From NCBI GenBank assembly GCA_050516505.1, contig CP191518.1, forward strand, positions 1,798,001 through 1,862,000: a DNA stretch of 64,000 bases, given 5' to 3'. The stretch is from Scandinavium ludwigii_A (GTDB lineage Bacteria > Pseudomonadota > Gammaproteobacteria > Enterobacterales > Enterobacteriaceae). The notes under the pieces were generated by a model, which was not told where the DNA came from, ran no database searches, and worked only from the letters and a program-made list of their open reading frames with translations. A program made the position numbers and the translations under genes. Of this stretch, positions 58,717 through 64,000 are shown piece after piece. How positions within the stretch are numbered: the first letter of the stretch is position 1; each line of letters starts with the position of its first letter.

Positions 58717-60324
58717 ATGACCCACTCATCTTCCTCGATTGAGGAGCCCGTAGGCGTGGAAGATCCCCTCTATTCGCATCCTAAAGCCCTTGCCCCTGCG
58801 AATTTTCTACTGGTCAGCCTGTTAAGTCTCATCGGGGCGATGATTGGTATTCAGATGCTGGCAAGTCTGGGGATCACGCCCAGTACCTCTCTGATTGGCG
58901 CGCTCGCGGCCATGGCGCTGTCGCGGATCCCACTCCCGGGTTTTCGCGGTTTCCGCTCGATACACGCGCAAAACCTGGCGCAAACCAGTATTTCGTCCGC
59001 GACCTTTGGCGCCGCAAACAGCCTGTTTCTGCCGATAGGCATCCCTTGGTTATTTGGGCTTCCGGAAATGGTCACGCCGATGCTGATCGGTGTCAGCCTG
59101 GCGATGCTGCTCGACGCCTGGCTGCTGTACCGCATGTTCGATACGCCGGTGTTTCCTGCAAGTCACCCTTGGCCGCCGGGTGTGGCAGCAGCCGAAGCCA
59201 TCAAAGCAGGGGATCAAGGCGGTAAACAGGCCTGGACGTTGCTGGGTGGGCTTTTCACCGGGGCGATAGGCGCGCTGCTGCACCTCCCGATGTCGGCATT
59301 TGGCGTGGCGTTGATTGGCGGTTTCGCGGCCATGGCCGCATTTGGCGTGGGTCTGCTGGTTCGCGGTTACGCGCAGATCCTGACCGGAATCGATATCAAC
59401 GCACTGTATCTGCCTCACGGGATGATGATCGGTGCCGGGCTGATGGCGTTACTACAAGTTTCGCGCATTATTTTCCGCCAGAAGAGAGGCCGCACGGATC
59501 ACCGAAATGACGGGCGTCTCGGGCAGGCATTCCGCATCGGTGGCTTGGGCTATCTGGCGATCATGCTACTGCTGACGCTGGCTACTGGCCTATACAGCCA
59601 TATGTCGCCGCTGATGCTGGTGTGCTTCGTGCTGTATGGCGCTTTTGTTGCCTTCGTCCATGAAATTATCGTTGGCATTGCCGCAATGCACTCGGGCTGG
59701 TTTCCTGCTTTTGCGGTAGCGCTGATCACCTTGCTGATCGGCATGCTGCTCGGCTTTCCCCCGGAAGCGCTGGTGGTGCTTTCCGGTTTCTCCACGGCGA
59801 CGGGACCGGCCTTTGCGGACATGGGTTTTGATTTGAAAGCCGGTTATCTGTTGCGAAAAGGGGAAAATCTTTCACCCGAATTTGAACTTCAGGGACGCCG
59901 CGAACAGCTTATCGCGGGCATGATCGGCTTTGTCGCCGCCATAATCGTGGTCGCTGTCAGCCATCGTGTCTATTTTTCGGCCCACCAGTTTGCCCCCATC
60001 AATGCAGCTTATGTTGCCGCCATCAACGCCGGGATCTCTGCCGATGCAGCAAAGAATCTGGCGTTATGGGCGATTCCTGGCGCACTGCTTCAGCTGATCG
60101 GTGGGGCTAAGCGGCAGCTCGGTGTGCTGTTTGCCACAGGGTTATTGATCAGCAGCCCCGCGGCGGGCTGGATGGTTGCCGCGGGCGTGGTGTTCCGCAT
60201 CGTGGTTTCCCGTCTGGCGGGCACCCGTTTGCGCGAACAGATTGAAGTCTTCGCCGGGGGCGTTATTGCCGGAGATGCACTCCTGAATTTCTTTAGCGGC
60301 GCGATCGGCGCATTGCGTAAATAA
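58717..60324 (+). CDS. OPT-family oligopeptide-type transporter
   Basis: A 535-residue inner-membrane protein with about 14 hydrophobic segments, of the bacterial OPT family. Visible family traits are long Gly/Ala-rich helices such as FLLVSLLSLIGAMIGIQMLA. The motif ATGPAFADMGFDLKAGYLLR with GRREQLIAGMIGF also fits, as does a C-terminal IAGDALLNFFSGAIGAL. OPT proteins move peptides, modified peptides or metal-siderophore complexes. The ATG at 58717 has the RBS CAGGAG; a longer frame reaches into the operator and is rejected. Its partner DUF917 gene starts 25 bases downstream. Confidence 0.82.
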   Translation: MTHSSSSIEEPVGVEDPLYSHPKALAPANFLLVSLLSLIGAMIGIQMLASLGITPSTSLIGALAAMALSRIPLPGFRGFRSIHAQNLAQTSISSATFGAANSLFLPIGIPWLFGLPEMVTPMLIGVSLAMLLDAWLLYRMFDTPVFPASHPWPPGVAAAEAIKAGDQGGKQAWTLLGGLFTGAIGALLHLPMSAFGVALIGGFAAMAAFGVGLLVRGYAQILTGIDINALYLPHGMMIGAGLMALLQVSRIIFRQKRGRTDHRNDGRLGQAFRIGGLGYLAIMLLLTLATGLYSHMSPLMLVCFVLYGAFVAFVHEIIVGIAAMHSGWFPAFAVALITLLIGMLLGFPPEALVVLSGFSTATGPAFADMGFDLKAGYLLRKGENLSPEFELQGRREQLIAGMIGFVAAIIVVAVSHRVYFSAHQFAPINAAYVAAINAGISADAAKNLALWAIPGALLQLIGGAKRQLGVLFATGLLISSPAAGWMVAAGVVFRIVVSRLAGTRLREQIEVFAGGVIAGDALLNFFSGAIGALRK

Positions 60325-60349
60325 CCTTTTCAGCACAGGGAACAGAACA

Positions 60350-61402
60350 ATGAAACGTAAACTGACGACAGATGATATCCAGGCAGCTATTTGGGGCGGA
60401 GCCATTCTCGGCGGGGGTGGCGGTGGGTTGCTGGCGGCGGGTGAAAAAGCCGCACAGTTGGCACTCAGCGTGGGCGATGTCAATTTGTGGAGTGCGGATG
60501 AGTTTGCCACCAACGATTTGACGGCCACGGTAGCGCTGGTGGGGGCCCCGGCCGCGCCAGACCCTTGTCTGAAACCGGCTCATCTTATGCGGAGTATTGA
60601 GTTACTGCGTAACGCGCTTCCGTCAGGACAAACGCTGGTGGCACTTAATACTAATGAAAATGGCGCAGAAGCCACGGTCAATGGCTGGTTCCATGCCGCG
60701 ATGTGTGGCCTGCCGCTGATTGACCTTGCCTGCAATGGGCGGGCGCATCCCACCGGAACAATGGGGTCAATGGGGCTGCACGCTGACGCGAATTTCCGCT
60801 CGTATCAGGCGTGGGCTGGCGGTGCGGCAGAGCGCTATGTTGAAGGGGTATCGCAAGGCGGGCTAGAGCAGGTGGCCGGGATCGTCCGTCGGGCGTCCGT
60901 CGAAGCGGGGGGAATGGTCGCCGTGGCCCGTAACCCTGTCCCCGTGAGCTATGCCTGTCAGCACGGTGCGCCTGGGGCGATTAGCCAGGCCATCCGCGTG
61001 GGGCGCGCCTGGCTGGATCACGGCGTGGATGGCGTGATGACACTGCTGCAAGGGCGCGAAGTGGCGCGCGGTACAGTTTCCCGCTACCAGTGCGAGCAGC
61101 AAGGGGGGCTGGATGTGGGCTTCATAACACTCAATGATGGGATGGAAACCACGCTGCGCTTTATTAATGAATACATGCTGATTGAGCAAAACAAGCAGCT
61201 CGGCGCGCGTTTCCCTGATTTACTGATGACCTTCGATGGTCAGGGCAAACCGGTTGTTTCTGCGCATGTGCGTGAAGGCATGGCCCTTCAGGTGGTCCGT
61301 ATTCCGGCTGACCAGCTGCTGCTGTCGCGCACGATGTTTATGCCAGAGCTCTATCGCCCGCTTGAAGCACTGCTCAACTGCGAGTTTGCCCCGGCTAGCT
61401 AA
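60350..61402 (+). CDS. DUF917 protein (S-methyl-thiohydantoin desulfurase-like)
   Basis: A 350-residue cytoplasmic protein of the DUF917 family. Characteristic are the Gly-rich N-terminus IWGGAILGGGGGGLLAAGEK, PLIDLACNGRAHPTGTMGSM and GVSQGGLEQVAGIVRRASVE. The C-terminal half has GFITLNDGMETTLRFINEYM. Relatives are annotated as S-methyl-thiohydantoin desulfurases or occur with hydantoinases and permeases, but the reaction is poorly defined. It is probably co-transcribed with the OPT permease and under the divergent IclR regulator. Its ligand is likely what the permease imports (inference). Confidence 0.8.
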   Translation: MKRKLTTDDIQAAIWGGAILGGGGGGLLAAGEKAAQLALSVGDVNLWSADEFATNDLTATVALVGAPAAPDPCLKPAHLMRSIELLRNALPSGQTLVALNTNENGAEATVNGWFHAAMCGLPLIDLACNGRAHPTGTMGSMGLHADANFRSYQAWAGGAAERYVEGVSQGGLEQVAGIVRRASVEAGGMVAVARNPVPVSYACQHGAPGAISQAIRVGRAWLDHGVDGVMTLLQGREVARGTVSRYQCEQQGGLDVGFITLNDGMETTLRFINEYMLIEQNKQLGARFPDLLMTFDGQGKPVVSAHVREGMALQVVRIPADQLLLSRTMFMPELYRPLEALLNCEFAPAS

Positions 61403-61434
61403 TTCAGCTTATCCGCACAGAAGAGATTACCCTT

Positions 61435-61460
61435 GGGCGGGAAGCTGTCATTTCCCGCCC
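61435..61460. terminator. GC-rich hairpin after the DUF917 gene
   Basis: GGGCGGGAA / TTCCCGCCC (9 bp, 8-base loop), 33 bases after the stop. It is followed by GAAAAACT rather than a T-run, so terminator function is uncertain. Confidence 0.4.
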
Positions 61461-61488
61461 GAAAAACTCCCGCCGTGACCCTCAGCAA

Positions 61489-61497
61489 TGGTATGAT
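61489..61497 (+). promoter_or_regulatory. Extended -10 promoter of dbpA
   Basis: TGG-TATGAT is an extended -10 element, 52 bases before the dbpA start; no good -35 is seen, as expected for this class. Confidence 0.5.
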
Positions 61498-61548
61498 TGC
61501 GCCCCTGTACGTCAGCCGCAGGCTGATACCGATATCTTTACCGGAATA

Positions 61549-62928
61549 ATGACCGTGACCTCTTTTGCTGAATTAAACGCGCTTCCTGCAGAACAACTCG
61601 AGAACCTCAATGAGCTGGGCTATCTGACCATGACCCCGGTGCAGGCGGCGGCGTTACCGGCCATTCTTGCGGGGAAAGACGTCCGCGCTCAGGCGAAAAC
61701 CGGCAGTGGCAAAACGGCAGCGTTTGGTCTGGGTCTGCTGCAACATATTGATGCCAGCCAGTTTATAACTCAGTCGCTGGTGCTGTGCCCAACGCGCGAG
61801 CTGGCTGACCAGGTCGCCAAAGAGCTGCGTCGTCTGGCACGTTACATGCCCAATATCAAAGTATTGACCCTGTGCGGTGGCCTGCCGTTTAGCGTTCAGC
61901 GCGACTCCCTGATCCACGCCCCACATATCATTGTGGCCACGCCGGGTCGTCTGCTCGATCACCTGAAAAAAGAGACCGTCAGCCTCGAAACCCTGCAAAC
62001 GCTGGTGCTGGATGAAGCTGACCGTATGCTGGATATGGGCTTCGCCGAGGCTATCGACGAGGTCATCAGCCACGCGCCGGCCAAACGCCAGACGCTGCTG
62101 TTCTCCGCCACCTGGCCGAGCGCCATTGCCGCCATTAGTACTCGTATTCAGCACGAGCCGCTGACCGTGGAAATTGGCACTGTCGACGAATTGCCCGCTG
62201 TTGAACAACAGTTCTACGAAGTGTCGCGCAACGGCAAAATCAGCCTGCTGCAAAAGCTGCTGAGCAAACATCAGCCCGCGTCTTGCGTGGTGTTCTGTAA
62301 CACCAAAAAAGATTGCCAGGCGGTGTGCGACGCATTAAGCGAAAGCAACCAGAGCGTGCTGGCCCTGCACGGCGACATGGAACAGCGCGACCGCGATCAG
62401 ACGCTGGTGCGTTTTGCCAACGGCAGCAGTCGTGTGCTGGTGGCGACTGACGTTGCCGCTCGCGGGCTGGACATCAAGGCGCTGGAAATGGTGATTAACT
62501 TCGAACTGGCGTGGGACCCGGAAGTGCACGTGCACCGCATCGGGCGTACTGCGCGCGCTGGGCAGAGCGGGCTGGCGATCAGCTTCTGTGCGCCGGATGA
62601 AGGCCAACGTGCCGCCGCGCTGGAAGAGATGCTGAACATGAAGGTGCACTGGCAGCAGGCACCGACCAGCGTCACCATCACCCCGCTGGAAGCCACCATG
62701 GCGACGCTGTGCATCGATGGTGGTAAGAAAGCCAAAATGCGTCCGGGCGATATTCTTGGGGCATTGACCGGTGATATGGGCCTCGACGGTGCAGATATCG
62801 GCAAAATCGATATTCACCCGATCCACGCGTTTGTGGCAGTGAAACAGAGTGTGGCTCGCCATGCCTGGAAACAACTCCAGCAGGGTAAAATCAAAGGCAA
62901 ATCAGTGAAGGTACGGTTGCTGAAATAG
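61549..62928 (+). CDS. dbpA: ATP-dependent RNA helicase DbpA
   Basis: DbpA is a DEAD-box helicase that acts on hairpin 92 of 23S rRNA during 50S assembly. The 459-residue protein has motif I AQAKTGSGKT (Lys55), PTRELA, TPGR, DEAD (LVLDEADRMLD near 150), SAT, HGDMEQRDRD, ARGLDI and HRIGRTARAG. The C-terminal RNA-binding domain (about 385-457, ending KGKSVKVRLLK) gives rRNA specificity. Length and sequence match E. coli DbpA. Confidence 0.97.
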   Translation: MTVTSFAELNALPAEQLENLNELGYLTMTPVQAAALPAILAGKDVRAQAKTGSGKTAAFGLGLLQHIDASQFITQSLVLCPTRELADQVAKELRRLARYMPNIKVLTLCGGLPFSVQRDSLIHAPHIIVATPGRLLDHLKKETVSLETLQTLVLDEADRMLDMGFAEAIDEVISHAPAKRQTLLFSATWPSAIAAISTRIQHEPLTVEIGTVDELPAVEQQFYEVSRNGKISLLQKLLSKHQPASCVVFCNTKKDCQAVCDALSESNQSVLALHGDMEQRDRDQTLVRFANGSSRVLVATDVAARGLDIKALEMVINFELAWDPEVHVHRIGRTARAGQSGLAISFCAPDEGQRAAALEEMLNMKVHWQQAPTSVTITPLEATMATLCIDGGKKAKMRPGDILGALTGDMGLDGADIGKIDIHPIHAFVAVKQSVARHAWKQLQQGKIKGKSVKVRLLK

Positions 62929-62961
62929 TTCGCGGTTCTGCTAAATCTTGTATTACTGTTT

Positions 62962-62998
62962 ACCGGGCCTGGACAATTGCTTTGATTCCTGGCCCGGT
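62962..62998. repeat. Long imperfect palindrome between dbpA and hcp
   Basis: ACCGGGCCTGG (62962-62972) and CCTGGCCCGGT (62988-62998): 11-bp arms with one mismatch and a 15-base loop, between convergent genes. It has no T-run. It might be a single REP-like element or a terminator. Confidence 0.5.
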
Positions 62999-63104
62999 GA
63001 ACGTCTTCTATGACGTTGCATTTCGTAGAACAGGGAGTTGACCTCTACGACGCTCACTCCCCACTCACGATTATTGGCTTTTCAGAGCCCGAAATGTAAT
63101 GGCA

Positions 63105-63623
63105 TTATGCTTCGATCGGAGCACGCCAGTCATCTGCACCGGAAGTTCCCGCCGTTGTATGCTCCCAGTTAATCTTACGATAAGCCAGAGAGACGCGAAC
63201 CAACTGCGTAAACTCCGCCTTGGTGGCGTCCTGGCAATGCGGCATTTTACAGTCGATATCGATAATAGTCGCATCTTCCAGTTTGGTGGTGAAGAAGTGC
63301 TCCTGCTTACCTTCAATGGAGGTGCGGTACCACTTCAGTTCTACCGTTGGCAGCATTTCACCTGATGCTAATGCGTTGTACAGCAACGGTACGGCTTTAT
63401 TGTACGCCACGGTAAAACGGAAAGGTTTATGGGCACGCTGGCCTGCGGGCTGACCCGATTGCGGGTCGGTTGGCACGGTGACAATATGCTCGAATTCCTG
63501 AACCAGCATTTCGTCTTCATGACCTTGCACATAGATATTACCTACAGATTCAGCCGTAAATGCGCTAGCGGTAATATTACCCTGAGTTTTTCCTGTGATG
63601 GAAATATACGCGGGAGTTGGCAT
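63105..63623 (-). CDS. hcp: Hcp-family type VI secretion tube protein
   Basis: A 172-residue Hcp1-family protein. The N-terminus PTPAYISITGKTQGNITASA, FEHIVTVPTDPQSGQPAGQR and LVRVSLAYRKINWEHTTAG are typical of enterobacterial Hcp, whose hexameric rings stack into the type VI secretion tube and which is itself secreted. The start MPTPAYIS has an RBS (AAGGATAC). There is no signal peptide, as expected. Upstream sequence to the window end carries no other T6SS gene, so this is an orphan hcp or the edge of a cluster beyond the window. Confidence 0.93.
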   Translation of the reverse strand: MPTPAYISITGKTQGNITASAFTAESVGNIYVQGHEDEMLVQEFEHIVTVPTDPQSGQPAGQRAHKPFRFTVAYNKAVPLLYNALASGEMLPTVELKWYRTSIEGKQEHFFTTKLEDATIIDIDCKMPHCQDATKAEFTQLVRVSLAYRKINWEHTTAGTSGADDWRAPIEA

Positions 63624-64000
63624 ATTAAGTATCCTTGCTTTTAAGCTTTGTTTGATATGGAGCAATTTATGCGGACAAGCATCTTGCTCCGTTTGCTCTG
63701 CAGTCAGACCTGAAGTCTGATAATGCCGGAGCACTATAAAGCGTTTTCATAAGGTGTCCAAGTTACACGGAAAACACGAATATCTTTTTTTTGTCTTTAT
63801 GGTTTTTAAAATTATAATGTTTGCAAAAATAGATTTTTATTCTGGGGTTTCAAACCAGGTCACGAGCTAAGGTTTCATCAATACTTTGGTGATTTATTAA
63901 GTGATCTTCTAACTCTGTGTTTTTCAATGGTTAATTTGGACGGTGATAATTTATTTTAGTGATCGCTGTAAAATGTTTACGCTACCCTGAAAAGAGGGCT
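63624..64000. other. AT-rich region upstream of hcp, no gene seen
   Basis: About 375 bases of AT-rich sequence with T- and A-tracts (for example 63782-63840) and no open frame with an RBS. It probably holds the hcp promoter. The composition suggests possible H-NS control, as reported for other T6SS genes; this is inference. Confidence 0.45.

Noticed and set aside
1..64000. Search for CRISPR arrays, tRNA or rRNA genes and insertion sequences
   Set aside because: No regularly spaced repeats, cloverleaf with CCA end, rRNA-like segment or transposase frame was seen.

Overview
The window is chromosomal DNA of a member of the Enterobacteriaceae close to Enterobacter, Lelliottia, Citrobacter or Salmonella. 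Almost every gene has a near full-length, high-identity Escherichia coli counterpart in the expected order, and a Salmonella-type second FtsI-like transpeptidase is also present. I cannot name the species from the sequence alone. No tRNA, rRNA, insertion sequence, prophage or CRISPR array is visible. The window is mostly core backbone, with several accessory insertions between core genes.

Layout. (1) 1-4.8 kb: end of prc, htpX, yebQ, kdgR, yobH, mgrB and yebO, i.e. envelope proteolysis, pectin/ketodeoxygluconate control and PhoPQ feedback. (2) 4.8-7.1 kb: an AT-rich, decayed island holding a truncated DsbA-like gene, a 93-residue orphan protein, a LysR-type regulator broken by frameshifts, and a candidate small RNA. 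(3) 7.1-31 kb: yobF-cspC, the extra penicillin-binding protein, rlmA, mntP with its manganese riboswitch and MntR/Fur sites, yobD, manXYZ, a yoaL-like upstream ORF with yoaE, pdeD, sdaA, nudL, pabB, yoaH, yoaB, yoaA, tsaB, yeaY, fadD, rnd, minCDE. The rnd-minE junction joins segments that lie far apart in E. coli K-12. (4) 31-48 kb: ycgL-ycgM-ycgN, then an iutA-like ferric-aerobactin receptor divergent from a siderophore-interacting protein (where E. coli has hlyE-umuDC), then dsbB, nhaB, fadR, ycgB, dadAX, cvrA, ldcA, emtA, ycgR, ymgE. (5) 48-61.4 kb: accessory transport. This has a FoxA ferrioxamine receptor, periplasmic trehalase, a GPH-family sugar permease, a PhnCDE-type ABC operon behind a Pho-box-like site, and an IclR regulator divergent from an OPT permease plus a DUF917 (S-methyl-thiohydantoin desulfurase-like) protein with a perfect 9-1-9 palindrome between them. 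(6) 61.5-64 kb: dbpA and an orphan hcp (type VI secretion tube protein) facing the end of the window.

Connections. FadR and a FadR-type site at fadD occur together. Iron (two TonB receptors, one reductase, Fur-like sites), manganese (mntP) and phosphorus (PhnCDE with Pho box) scavenging are the main accessory themes. Four copies of a CCCTCTCCC/GGGAGAGGG palindromic repeat, plus a REP-type pair, all sit between convergently transcribed genes. The strongest candidate for an undescribed system is the IclR-OPT-DUF917 cluster. The second FtsI paralog and the small RNA upstream of yobF-cspC are also worth a look.
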